Shown in pieces: positions 1-11,344 of a stretch of 64,000 bases of DNA. Below the pieces are notes generated by a model. The model had not been told where the DNA came from. It saw only the letters and a program-made list of their open reading frames with translations, and made no database searches. The translations under genes were made by a program, and so were the position numbers. Positions within the stretch are counted from its first letter, which is position 1, and every line of letters begins with the position of its first letter. The DNA comes from Diospyros lotus (taxonomy: Eukaryota; Streptophyta; Magnoliopsida; Ericales; Ebenaceae): the NCBI RefSeq assembly GCF_014633365.1, contig NC_068352.1:8260858-8324857 (forward strand), given 5' to 3'.

Positions 1-1048
1 CATTAGTCATGTCATCCCCTTCTTCTGTAGATGCGTGTGCAGCCTCTGTTGCAAGAGGAATTTCAAACTTTCATGGTCCGTCTTTATAATAGACTACCCT
101 CCTTCCAAATAGGGTCTCCATTTTTCCACTGCAATGAGGACTGCTAGTAGCTCCTTGTTATACACGCTCAGTCCTTGGTGTCTCGAGCTGAGGGCTTGGC
201 TAATAAAAGTCAGGGGTCTCCACTCCTATGACAACACTACCCCTGCTCCGGTATTGCTTACATCCGTCTCAATGGTAAAGGGTTTGGAGAAATCTAGGAA
301 CCCCAATGTTGGAACCTCACTCATGGCTCTTTTATGCTCAAAAGCTTGCTTTGTTTCCTCATTCCAAGTGAATCCCTCATTTTTCAGCAAATTGGTCAGA
401 GGTTTGTTGATCACTCCATACCCCCTCACAAGCCTTCTATACTATCCAGTCAAGCCCAAAAATCCTCTAAGAGCCTTCACATTCTTAGGCCTTAGCCAAG
501 CCAACATGGTTGCCACTTTTTTAGGGTCGGTGCTCACCCCTGCCCAAGATATCACATGGCTTAAGTACTCCACTTGGGGTTGAGCAAAGGCATATTTAGA
601 GTTCTTAATAAACAATTGATTGAACTGAAGGACCTTAAAGGGTAGTCTTTAGGTGATTGAGCCTCTACAAAAAAATTCTCAAATTCAACTAGGAACATAT
701 TAAGTAGATCGGAATGGTGTACCTCAGTGTGGGATTGTGGGGAACTTCTGATGGTTAACACAAACTCCCCTTATGTGCCCAGCTCCTCCTCTCCTTCCTC
801 AGTGGCTTGAACAGAGAACAACTGAACCACTTTGTTCATCTTGTGTTTGAATAGCTTCTGTAACCCCCTACCTGTAATCATCTTGCATACCCCTACTTCC
901 TTGCTACCTCTTAGTGTCATCTTCCTTCCTTCCTTCTCGAAGGTCACCTCCAACAGAACCCTGCACAAGCAGACTTGCTCATCACCTTACTCCCATTGGC
1001 CATCGTCACTGTCAATGGTTGAGTGGGAATTAAGGGGCATTTCAACCT
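1..1048 (-). pseudogene. Decayed gypsy pol fragment (RT/RNase H remnant)
   Basis: This is the pol part of a Ty3/gypsy retrotransposon read on the minus strand and cut by the window edge. At about 226-600 the translation shows the end of reverse transcriptase and the start of RNase H: a sequence like ALRGFLGLTG followed by GYGVINKPLTNLL and a block ending in GAGVVLS. At about 561-968 lies the linker after protease (CKMITGRGLQKLF). Compared with the related element at 43707-49173, the core of reverse transcriptase between these blocks, including the YxDD region, is missing. Stops and frameshifts break the frame throughout. It is a non-functional relic and continues beyond base 1. Confidence 0.8.
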
Positions 1049-2401
1049 TCAAGCCATACCCTCATCCAAAAAACTGTGGGTGCTCCCTTTATCAATCAAG
1101 ATCATTAGTTTACTCTCCTCCACTTGCCCTTCTACCTTAATTATCTTGCTGTTAGTGAGTCCCTTTAGGGCATGTAGGGAGATCTCACCATTGTCTTCTT
1201 CTTCTTGCGTGTGTGATGCTTCCCCCTCTTCCACCAAATCTCCTTCTACCCCTTCTAATAACAAGAGTTGTTTCTTACATTGATGGCCCACGTGATACTT
1301 GTCCCCACACATGAAACAGAGGCTCGCCTGTCTCCTTTGTTCCATGGTCTTCCCTCCTTGGGGGTTGGGGGTCGGTAGTGCTAAATTCTTCATGCCCGGA
1401 GATCCCTATCCCCATTCCTTGGTATAACTCTTATCGGGCAGTGAATTCACTGGGACGACACTCTTATTCATTGCCCTCTGCTTCTTCATCAGTGCTTCCA
1501 CCGCCACCTCGTGTAGCCTAGCACTATCAACAGCGTGCTTGAGGGTCCGGGGTCTTAGCACCTTCACCAGGGGTCTCAATTCCTCGTTCAAGCCGCTTAT
1601 AAAGCCTAAGACGAAATAAGCCTTTGTTAAGAATGGGTTGTGGCTGAGCATTAAGGCCTTCTCCTCCTCAAATCTTAGTTGGTACTCCATTATCGTTCCC
1701 ACTTGTTTGATTTGGTTAAATTCTTCAACCACGTCCGATAGCCCCTGATCCCCAAACCTTTCACATAATTCTTCTACGAAATCTTCCCACCTACAAAATT
1801 CCTGGACCTTGGACCACCCTTGGTACCAGGCGTCCCTTGCATCATTAAGGTACACTGCTGCCATTGCCACCTTTTGCCTCTCGACCACACCATACCACTC
1901 GAACACCCTTTCACATCTTTGAACCCAACAGCAAGGGTTTGTCCCATCGAACAAGGGAATTTCCAATCGCAACATGGGTAAACCATGCAGATTGTGGTCT
2001 ACCAGAGCCTCTTGCCGCCGTTCCCATCCAGCCTCCCTTGGCTACCCTTGATCTTCTCCTCTTACCGAAGTTTCAGTGGTCCTCTGATTCCTTCCTCTCC
2101 CAAGCATAATTGGATCCGTTCTACCCTGCCCTAGCAAAATTGGCTCTACTCTTTCTCGAGGGGGAAAATCAGGTGGAATGCTTACCTGATGTTGCCTTGC
2201 GAACATCACCATAAATCCTTGTAACTCTTCTCGGATCTACGTTACCGCCACATCCAACTTCCTGTCCATGGCGACGATCGCCTCATGGTTCCCATCGAAT
2301 CCCAACTCCAATTGGTCTACCCTTGCCTGCAAATCCGCCATCGAGGATCCACATTGTTGCACTTGAGCCTCCAAGCTCTTCATCCGCATGCCTTCAGCCA
2401 T
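1049..2401 (-). pseudogene. Decayed gypsy gag and protease
   Basis: Gag-protease part of the same minus-strand gypsy relic. The likely start is at 2401, giving MAEGMRMKS, which matches MAEGTRMKN at the gag start of the element at 44149, so the two belong to one family. The Retrotrans_gag domain is at about 1406-1975 (ARDAWYQGW, LCERFGDQGLSD). A zinc knuckle, CFMCGDKYHVGHQC, follows at about 1290-1325. The protease motif reads LIDKGSTHSF where DSG or DTG is expected, so the catalytic triad is altered. Several stops and frame changes separate the pieces. Structural role in a live element: capsid and maturation protease; here it is dead. Confidence 0.8.
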
Positions 2402-2435
2402 TGTCGTCTCCTTCGTTCGCGAGTCCCAGAATTCA

Positions 2436-2447
2436 GCTCTGATATCA
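2436..2447 (-). other. Primer binding site of the left gypsy relic
   Basis: On the minus strand this reads TGATATCAGAGC, one base away from TGGTATCAGAGC, the complement of the 3' end of plant initiator methionine tRNA. It lies three bases inside the inner edge of the LTR and just upstream of gag, as expected for a gypsy element. Confidence 0.7.
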
Positions 2448-2450
2448 ATT

Positions 2451-2820
2451 TGTCAAATCCACAAGGATCTGGCAATGCTTGAGAATTAATCCCTTCCAGT
2501 TGGTAGAGATCTCAATGAGAACGAGAAGAATCTAGTGAAGTAGAGGTTAATAAAATTAGAGAAATAGAGAGAGAGAGAGGGAAAGAGAGAAGGTTAGAAG
2601 GATAGAGAAGGGAACTGAGAGGGAATCAAAATTTCATTCAAATTCTGGATGATTCCAATAGTAGGGTCGGCCACAATTTATAGCCTTCCCTCACATGCTC
2701 CATCTCCCGCCCAAAATAACCGCTTAAGTATCACACATCATTACTGCCCCTATAAGATGGTTTATAGCGCCTATAACCACTAAGATCTATTTATTACTGT
2801 ATGCCCCCAGGTACATGACA
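2451..2820 (-). repeat. 5' LTR of the left gypsy relic
   Basis: A 370-bp segment that on the minus strand begins TGTCATG and ends TTTGACA, giving the short terminal inverted repeat TGTCA/TGACA, as in the LTRs of the related element at 43707-49173. It ends next to the primer binding site. On its other side a copia gag frame resumes abruptly at 2821, which fixes the outer edge. It contains a purine-rich run at about 2560-2625. The partner LTR is outside the window, so the target duplication cannot be tested. Confidence 0.7.
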
Positions 2821-3345
2821 TTTTTCTTCAATATTTTCACTTGGAATAGGTTTTCCTAGATTTTTAATAGTAGAAACTATAATGTTGAGCCTAGTATACG
2901 TGTCTTTTATAGATCCACCTGGTTGCATCATAAATAATTTGTAATCATGTTTAAGCATTCTAATTTTGGAACGTTTTACCTTTGAGGTTCCTTCATGTGT
3001 TACTTCAAGTTTGTCCCAGATCTCTTTCACTAACTCGGATGAAGATATTCAGTTGTATTCCTCAACATTTAAGGCACACTACAGCATGTTCATGGCAGCT
3101 GCATTTGGCTTGATGGACTTTATGTCCTCATCTCATTCCTCTTTTGGTTTTGTCTCCTTTATATTGTCTTCCTCAATGGTCGGCATGGTGAAACCAATCA
3201 TAATGATTCTCCAAACTTCAACATCTGTGGATAAAATGAAGGTTTCCATTCTATTCTTTCAATAGACATAATTGTTGTTGTCGAAGAATGGTGGCTTGTT
3301 ACACGATTGACTTTCTTGGATGCTTCCACTTAGTACTTGAGCCAT
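2821..3345 (-). pseudogene. Copia gag fragment (UBN2-type), split by a gypsy insertion
   Basis: Minus-strand remnant of a Ty1/copia gag polyprotein. From a start at 3345 the translation gives MAQVLSG..., then KPPFFDNNNYVYWK, then VKEIWDKLEVTHEGTSKVK and IKDTYTRLNIIVS, the typical order of the plant UBN2/gag-polypeptide family. A few stops interrupt it. At 2821 it ends exactly where the gypsy LTR begins, so the gypsy element landed inside this gag. The rest of the copia element would lie beyond base 1, on the far side of the gypsy insertion. Confidence 0.75.
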
Positions 3346-3392
3346 TTGGATCTTTGTTCCCAGGCTGATAAGCCTTTAAAATGAGAAACATA

Positions 3393-3403
3393 CTCTGATG
3401 CCA
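3393..3403 (-). other. Primer binding site of the copia relic
   Basis: Minus-strand TGGCATCAGAG, one base from the complement of the initiator methionine tRNA 3' end. It lies between the copia gag and the TGTTG edge of the proposed LTR. Confidence 0.6.
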
Positions 3404-3405
3404 CT

Positions 3406-3961
3406 TGTTGAAAATATTAGCCAAGTAAGCTTAAGAGGGGGGTGAATTAAGCTTCGCAAAATTTTGAAAAAGATAGCCTACAACATCAGAAAGAGGTTAG
3501 ATGAACATTGGGTAAGTTTTCATATTGAAATGATTGCATTTGAACTGCTCAAAATTCAAATTTTTGGATGCAGGATGTCAGATACTCGAGTATCTTAAGT
3601 ATGGTAGTCAAGTATCGTGCAGAGCATTATTTCAGATTTTAGTTTTAAGCTTCGTACTCAAGTATTTTTTATTGTTGCTTAAAGCCCTCTCTGTGCTACA
3701 GTGCAATACTCGAGTATTATTTTCTTGTACTCAAGTATTTTTAGACTGCATAAAATTTCTCAGTTTCTCAAGGAAACACTCAAAAATTACTTCCCAGTTG
3801 ATTCTAACACTCGAATATCTGTTACTAGAAGTCTAATACTCCAAATACTTCATTTCATTCTCTTTAAACTTCAAGTATTTGATTTTTCTTCTTCTAAAAC
3901 TTAAGTATTAATTGTTTTGTTAAGCATCAAAATCATTAGGAATTATGCAAAGGATTCAACA
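3406..3961 (-). repeat. Probable 5' LTR of the copia relic
   Basis: A 556-bp segment bounded by TGTTGAAAAT and GGATTCAACA, an inverted TGTTGAA/TTCAACA pair. The inner edge lies two bases from the primer binding site. The outer edge is inferred from the matching terminal repeat only; the second LTR is not in the window. The interior holds about nine copies of a TACTCGAGTA-like motif between about 3580 and 3910. Confidence 0.55.
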
Positions 3962-3997
3962 AGCTTCCTCCACATATAACACATAATAATGAATATT

Positions 3998-4000
<3 letters not shown>

Positions 4001-4032
<32 letters not shown>
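4001..4032. repeat. (CT)n microsatellite
   Basis: An uninterrupted run of 16 CT units just outside the proposed copia LTR. Confidence 0.9.
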
Positions 4033-4034
<2 letters not shown>

Positions 4035-4414
4035 CTATATTCTTTTCTGTTTTTTTTGTTTTTTTTTGTGCCTAAATCTCAACTATTTTCTGACTATAGC
4101 TCTGACCTAATATTTACCCACATTAAGGGCTACCCTATCCACACATATATCTGGCTTTCCTCATGTTCTTCCAGTGTCTCAAACAATAAGCTAGACATCT
4201 ATTTTATCCACGTGCTTAAACAGAAGTTCTAATACTCGTTGATTCACAAATAAGTTCCTATACATAGAAAGTAACAATAAGAATTAATGTGTACCTCTTG
4301 CTTGCCATTTAATAATTGAGAACTTCACACTCTCTACAGATTGCAACGAGCTTCCTACACTGCACTCTAGTTTTCTCATTTGAAGCATAAAAATGAAAAT
4401 CCTACTGAACCATA

Positions 4415-4559
4415 TAAATTTACAGATGGTATTTGTCAATAGAGTTTGTACAACTCCATCTGTACACTCAACTTCGCCGCATTGCTTTGTGCAGCGAAGT
4501 TGAGTGTGCAGATGGAGTTGTACAAACATCGTGTACAAATAGCATTACCGATAAATTTA
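4415..4559. repeat. Strong inverted repeat (hairpin), MITE or small-RNA precursor-like
   Basis: The inner arms at 4444-4477 and 4494-4527 are 34 bp each and pair with a single mismatch, which would be a G-U pair in RNA. The loop is 16 bases. Pairing continues outward with gaps to TAAATTTA at both ends (4415 and 4552). A short folded MITE is the simplest reading; a young microRNA or siRNA hairpin is possible. I saw no clear target site duplication and no match to a conserved plant microRNA that I recognise. Confidence 0.7.
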
Positions 4560-5605
4560 GCCACGATTCTTAAAACAAACAAATCTCTGTAATTCTATTG
4601 GTTATACAACGCTATTGCTTTATGATTTGACTGTAGAAAATTGTATATAACTTAAGCCTGTAATAAGTTCAATAGTAAAGTGACATTCAACTTAAAATCA
4701 TTATTTTAGAAACTATGCTGTAATGAATTTTCCACATAGTTGGTCCTTTGGCACATCAGATAGCAATCTCAATCTTCTTGATGTTGTTTTCTTATTCAGC
4801 CCGTTTCTGAATATCTAAATGTATCACTATATCTTAATTTTGATTTCTGATTTGTGTCAACTAACTATATAACGTTTGAACTTAACCCCTAGTTGCTGTG
4901 ATTTGATTGCTGAGTTGCCAGAAAATCTGTATCTCATTCACTTGGTCCAATAGTATGGTGTCTATACTATTCTGTACTCTATTGTGACACCTGATTAAGG
5001 AACCCCTTGCTTCTAAGTTATAGGATATAATAACATATTATTCCTTCTAGGATAAGACTGATTTTTGAAGAGCGCAGTCAAGTTGGTCCAATAAAAAATC
5101 CAATGGACATGGTTAAAAATTGAGAGGAACAGATACAGGCACAGTTATGGGTATGAAAATTTTATCTGTAACTGTAACGAAAATAATATTAGTTATTAAA
5201 ATGTCCATAGAGGTTTGATTATTTGCAAAATTTTCATTCATTATATATACATCTCTTATGGAATTTCTATTTTCTTCTTGTACTTTTATTCATCCATTGT
5301 TTGTAATGTTGTTGTAGCACTTGCATTGTTTAAATTGTTGTAGAACTTGGATTTTTTGTTGTATAATTTTTTTTGTTTTTTTATTTCTTCATAGATTACT
5401 ATTTTACCTATTTAAGTCATTTGTATTGTTGTTTTTTAAGTCGGTGTTTTGATTATTTGTATTTATTGTTTTAATTTTATTTGTTTAGCACGGTTACAAA
5501 TAAAATCCATTGTTAGTGGCATTGCACCACGATTATGGTTACTGTTACCCCAAAAACTGTAAATGATCCAAATCTACGCCCATCCCTATTTTTGAAGGCT
5601 AGACC
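4560..5605. other. Intergenic, AT-rich, no gene seen
   Basis: No coding signal. The stretch at about 5100-5575 contains GTTATGGGTATGAAAATTTT on the left and GGTTACTGTTACC-type sequence on the right, ending near CATCCCTA. This resembles a degraded hAT-type MITE, but I could not fix its ends. Confidence 0.4.
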
Positions 5606-5617
5606 AATCTAAGTAAT

Positions 5618-5756
5618 AAAGGGCAAGACTTGGTTGCAATGGCAAGTTTGCTTTTTTGTGACTAGAAAATCATGGATTCGAGTTGTAGAAACATTCTCTG
5701 CAAAAAACTCATGCAAAAAGGGGAGTCGCATGCTTTGGGGATGCTTTTTTCATACT
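5618..5756 (+). mobile_element. SINE (Au-like) with 12-bp target duplications
   Basis: A 139-bp tRNA-related retroposon flanked by AATCTAAGTAAT at 5606-5617 and 5757-5768. It shows an A-box-like region (TGGTTGCAATGGCAAG), a B-box (GGATTCGAGTT), the phrase GTAGAAACATTCTCTGCAAAAA typical of the plant Au SINE family, and a T-run near the 3' end (GCTTTTTTCA). Au SINEs are copied by LINE machinery and carry no protein. Family assignment is from recognition of these phrases, not from a search. Confidence 0.75.
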
Positions 5757-6004
5757 AATCTAAGTAATGGGAAATTATCTGCCTAATAATCCAATATTTT
5801 ATATCAAGATCAGTTTTTACATTTCTGGAGTCCAATCCAGATAATGAATTGCAAAACTGTGTTTATGGCAGGCTAAGTTAGAATGGAATCCCATAGAGCT
5901 GTTGACAGCTCTATTTTGCTGCTCTCTCCTAGGAGTACATTCATCTTAGCTATCTAATTTAAACTTTCCTTCATCCCTATTTAAGTTCTAGGTTTGTGCT
6001 TACT

Positions 6005-6182
6005 TAGCAACTGGTAAACATGTTTGGTCGTGGGTTCTATTACAAGTTTCTTGATAAAATAGACTCAAAATAGCTTTTCTGCAAAAAAAAAAAAAAAGTG
6101 TAAGGCTGTGTACAAAAAACAACCCTCCCTTAACACTCGCGAAGTGGAGAGCCCGGTGCCCTGGTAATGACCTTTTTGAAGC
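6005..6182 (+). mobile_element. Degraded Au-like SINE
   Basis: A second SINE copy of the same type. A GGTCGTGGGTTCTA B-box region is followed by CTTTTCTGCAAAA, TAAGGCTGTGTACAAAA, CTCGCGAAGTGGAGAGCC and GGTGCCCTGGTAATGACC, ending in TTTTT. This order matches the body and T-ended tail of Au SINEs. It preserves the 3' half that the copy at 5618 lacks. An internal A-run (about 6082-6097) looks like later expansion. No convincing target duplication was found. Confidence 0.6.
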
Positions 6183-9100
6183 AGCTAATATTATGTAATT
6201 TTTGGGAAATATCTGTACTTTCTTATGAGCTTTTTTTTGCCGCTCAGGAAATGCAATTTATGCTTGGAAAAGGCCTACTGAAAGTTCCTGATACATGAAA
6301 TATGCGAGGCAAAAGCAAAGTTTTCTGCTTCCACTCAATTGCGAATGATAATTTGCTCTCCCACTTCTAATGGGAACACAAAAGATGCCGGGGAAATATT
6401 TAATCCCTCCAATAAGTAACTGCTTCGGCTTCATCGACCTCTTTTATTTCTGATGTAACGCGGCATATCTTTCAAAATTGGGATGCCGAATTTGTTATTT
6501 ATTTAGAATTTGTGGTCAACTAGATTGTTAGATCATAGAGTTGGCCTTATCTCATTAGGACCCGTCTGGGTTGGCATGCTATTGGTGGTACAATCTAGAA
6601 GATGTTGTCATTTTCTGTACTATCACAAAGGCAGCTATCTTAGGTTGGTGTCTTCTCTTTTTGTGGCGCCTCTTAAGTAGGTTAATCAACATACTTTTCT
6701 GAGTCTGCCGTTGAATGTAGCCGTTGAGTCTGCATTAACCATGGTGTGTACAAAGCAGAACAGCACGGTCAAAGAAGTGAAACCTGGAAGGAGGGAAAAA
6801 CCATATATGAAACCCAAAGCGGAGTTATAAGGGGCTACATTCATTTACCTTGGGCCGGTAGTTAGCATATCCTTAAGAATAGATACACTTAGCTACTCCC
6901 GATTCTCAATTGTCTGCAGGCTATCAAATATCAAGTATGCCCAAACCTTGCCGCAAAATTTGATACATCTGTACTTAGACATTTTTTTTAGCTTTTAGAT
7001 GAATGGATACCAAGTGTCTCGTAAACTTAGGTGACAAGTGCACAAAACTTGTTCACATTGTTTGTTGCGTTGAAAATCTGACATATGCTTGCCCCATATG
7101 TACATCATAAGACATTATGGGGATTGACGTGAATATTGCTGTTGTGTTTTGAAGTCATGGACATTGACACTGGTGTAAACTTCCTTGAAATGCAAGACAA
7201 TTGTAGGTGGGATGCTTTGACAATGTTGGTTGACCAGAAAACTATTCACCTTGCAATGCCAGCCAAAATGGAAATGGGATTGAATAATTCTACCCAAAAG
7301 ACTTTTGTAATTATGAAAAAGGTGGCAAAAGTCATGTAATTGTCAAAAGTTTTTTGATAATGTTGTTGCTTTCTTTCTTTTCATTGCTTTTCTCCATTAA
7401 CAACTTAGGAGACACACAAATCTTCCCTCATTGTGTAATCTACTAAGCCACAATCTCCTTTCGGATACCTCCATCTACTTTAACATCAAGCCATTTGTTT
7501 TATTTTTAACAATCTTTGTGGTGCTTTTCCAGATGCATTTCGTGGAGCTGTAAACTAAAGTCTATTCATGAATCAGTGCTGCACCAAGGAATTCGCAATC
7601 CTTGTTAGGTGCGCTTGCACGCATATTTAATTTGCTTTATTTAGCAGGGTTTACTGGTCAAGCCTTACTGAATCTACAAGCCTGCAGCACCCTCCCCTAA
7701 GTGCCATGCACCCAGATATGAATTATTTCACAAAAGCAATCACCATTTTCACTTTTTTCTTTTTGAGTAATAAGGGATAAGAAAAGGATCACTAGGATAG
7801 CTCTTCAATAGAACGTACCTTAAGCAACTCTTCTCCTACTAGGCTTTGATGAGGTAGAGCTCTATTCGCTTGACCTCAGTCGAGAGATATGGGTATTCCA
7901 AAAATACTAAAAACCTCTCACAAGACGTTTCAATAGGGAAGTACAGCTATCTGTTAAGTGAGGATACAATTAGGCCGAATGTCCTTTACACAGTTCTAGA
8001 GAAGAAGCTATTATGTCAAGTGAGTTCACCTTTCTAACCATGTGTGAACCCACTACCTCCTAAGAAAGCGATGCTTTTACCAGTGATGCCTGTTCTACCA
8101 TTCTACTACCCTGATTGAACAAAACATCACTTTTCTAAGTGAATGGCCAAGTTGTTGTAATATGCACTGATCCCTCTTTTGATCTCAGGGGCGGAGATTT
8201 GATTAGACATGGCAACAGATAGAGAGCATCTAGATAAGGGGGAAATTGTCGGCCCAATTCATATTTAGGACAATGTAAAACGTGAATGTTCTTGTCCTAA
8301 TGGGAGTGGGGACTAGATAGAGATGTACCCAATTGGGCAAGCCTCAGAAGTAAATTGGGAATTGAGACCCCACCCGTGAGGGGAAAAAAAAAAAAACACC
8401 ATAGGTTAGAGGGAGAGCCATTTCAATTTTCATAGCCATCATCATGCAACTTGGAATTGAAATGGAACAAAAGATCTTAATGGTCCATTAATGGCGGACC
8501 CCAAGATCTCCGGCACTTACGCGTCAAATTGTTGACAACACAGCATCATGCACTGCCTATGCCCATACATTTATTGATTTATATATATGGTAATGCATTG
8601 GCATGTGTTGTCCTGTGATTTACTCTGGGTTGGTCCATGTGATGGCTGATTCTTTGTTAGGTCGCTGAGCTCTGAAGTCCTTGTCTGTCTTTACTATTAC
8701 TGTTGGAATGTCCAACTTTCAGAAAAGGGGGGCAAGAGGGAAAAGGACACGAGATTTTACAACATAGTACAGCCATTAGCCCTCCCAGTCTTTGATAGGG
8801 ATCATGGCAATGGAATCACTTTTCTCACTGGATTTTTAACTCACCAGAATATATTATATATAAGCCCCTGCTAGAGATATCATGTGTACTCACTCTGGCC
8901 CCACTGGACCAAACAACATCAATGATTTTAGTGGTTAGCTTTTGCAGTGGTGCCTAATGTAGACAAGAAGGAACAATTGTTTCTTATCAAAGTCGCCACT
9001 AATTAAAGAGAGAGGATATGGTGGTGGTAATTTAAGTGATTTATAAGATTTTAAATTGTCTGGACAAAAGTCTCGTATTGAAGTTTTCTTTAGCAGTTTA

Positions 9101-9540
9101 TCTTTACCCTTAAGGACTTGGTTGGTTGTCTGTCATTTGATTATTTTGGGTTTTGAGGGTGAATAGCCTCTTAACCTCGTCACTTAAGCTTAACAAGGAC
9201 ACTGTCGATCTCATCTATAAATGGACCATTTGTGTAATAAAAGAAGATTAGCATGAGTTTGGCCCCATCAAGCTAACCTAATGAGTGGGGAAATGGACTG
9301 GGTCTGCTATTGTACACGGAGATATTCTTCAAATCTATGCTTATCCTTCTTACCCTGGGGGAGAGGAAAGGGGATCTGTAGCCAAATGATAGTGTAGCCA
9401 AGCCAGGAAGGAGGGGTTTGGTTTGGAGCCACAATATGCAAAGAGTCATCAGTGGGATGATTAAGCTGTGGTAGTGTTGGCACGTGATGATGGTGGACTA
9501 TAATGTAATGTAGTGGGAAGCTGATGTCTACACTAACGCT
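6183..9540. other. Intergenic, no gene seen
   Basis: I find no long conserved reading frame, RNA gene or clear mobile element. A frame at 7136-7339 (67 codons) resembles nothing I know and overlaps an antisense frame of similar size, so I leave it out. The stretch at about 7780-8100 resembles a degraded repeat but has no recognisable ends. Confidence 0.4.
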
Positions 9541-9555
9541 GCAGGAGAGTGAGCA

Positions 9556-9592
9556 TCTATCCATCCATCCATCCATCCATCCGTCTATCTGT
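9556..9592. repeat. (ATCC)n microsatellite
   Basis: Seven to eight units of a CCAT/ATCC tetranucleotide, ending in imperfect units. Confidence 0.85.
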
Positions 9593-11313
9593 CACTGCCT
9601 TGTTAGAAAAGAATGAATGGGTGGAATTAAGAACAGCCAGGCAGGCAGCTCCTCTTTTTACCCTCTATGGGATTCTTCAATTCCCTCTTTTCAGAGCTTC
9701 ATCAATAGTGGGTGGGGTGTTCTTGTTTGTGGGTTCAAATTTGCAATAAATTATACATGTCCTTATCTTTAGCCTCACTCCACCCAATACCCATCACACC
9801 GAATCCAATCTGTCTAAAGTGAGACTCATTGAAATTCCCATACCAGGGAAACCAAACCAACCCAATCCTTGGGTGCAAAGATATCATTTCTTCTGTGAAT
9901 AGTTTATCTTCTCCTTATGTGGATTCTTATCTTTCTTCATCCACCGTTGCCTTTTCCATAGCAAATACACTGCAAACCCACTTCCATTCAAATGGGATTC
10001 TCATCCACCATATTCTCCCTTTTTCCGTGGCTTTACCCTAATAGTTTAAAACCCTTCAATTTTTATTATTTTTTTTTTAATCTTTTTATCTTATTGTTTA
10101 CTCAGTTTCCTCCTTTCCTTTAATGAGTGATTGCTTGAGAGTAGGGCCGACCTGAAAAGGTGGATGTGTGATGACAGAAGGAAGTAAGAAAGAAAGAAGG
10201 AAAGAAAATCAATTCTAAGAAAATAAAAAAGCTGGGTGGGGTGGGGTGGGCATAGCCATCCATCATCATCATGGCTTGGTTTGGCCCCATCCTCTCCTCC
10301 ATATTCCTTTCCTTTAATTTCTTTCTCTCTGCTCTGTAATGTCCATTCCTTCATGAACTCATCCATCCATCTCCCACCACAGCTCGGAATATGGCTTCTT
10401 CCTTGCTTTCATATTCTATTATCGCCCCATTGTTGACAAGACAACTTCTCTGAAGGTTGAAAAAAAGGAAAGGTACAAAAGCCCGTCGCTTTCCCCCATC
10501 CTTGGCCTTGGATGATGGATGGGAACATGACGATGAGTTCGAGCATAAATATATATATATATATAGCGACCTTATTGTTTTGATCATGTATCGCTCCTCC
10601 TTGGCTCAGCTTTTTAACTGTAAGTTGGGTAGCTTTGTATGTATTGAATGAATGACAGTGAGAGGGGGGGGGGGAGAGAGAAAATGGCAGCTTTTTGGTT
10701 AAAGCCGAGGAGGACCCACAAAGAAATTGATGGGTGATTCTTCTTCTTCTGCTGTTGTTGCTGCTTCTTCTTCTTCATGTATCTCTATTATGGCAAGGGG
10801 AGGGGACCAAAGTTAAAGAGGAGGGAGAGGAGTTGGATGGATGCAAACCACCACCCTTCCTTTCAATTTTTGTTGGATTCATTCAAGGGAGAGGGAGACA
10901 AGGGGGCCTTTTGTGAGGTGTTGGGTTGCCTGCCTTTGGCCTAATTTGGATGTTTGGTTGCTTGGATGGAGCCATCATTTGGGTATTGTTTTTTATTTAA
11001 TTACCAAAAGCAAACGTGGGATTGAGATTGGAGATGGGGTCATTTCCAATGCGGCAATGCACCACTCGAACCAGGAAACCACCAACCACCTCCCACCCCC
11101 CACAAATTCTTTTGACAAATTAATAAATAATAATAATAAATCCCAATTACCCCCCAACCCATAACAAATGCTAGAATTAGATGACTTGTAATTAAGGCAG
11201 GCACTTTTCTTAAGTGGGTGGGGGTGATGGATGATTAGATCCCCGTGGCAGGCAGACCACTAATTAAGCTTATTAATCCCCTTTCCCTCGTTCCTTTGCT
11301 TTTATATTTTATT

Positions 11314-11344
<31 letters not shown>

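Noticed and set aside
8548..8568. ATGCACTGCCT resembling the start of miR408
   Set aside because: Only the first 11 bases match and no pairing arm for a precursor was seen nearby.
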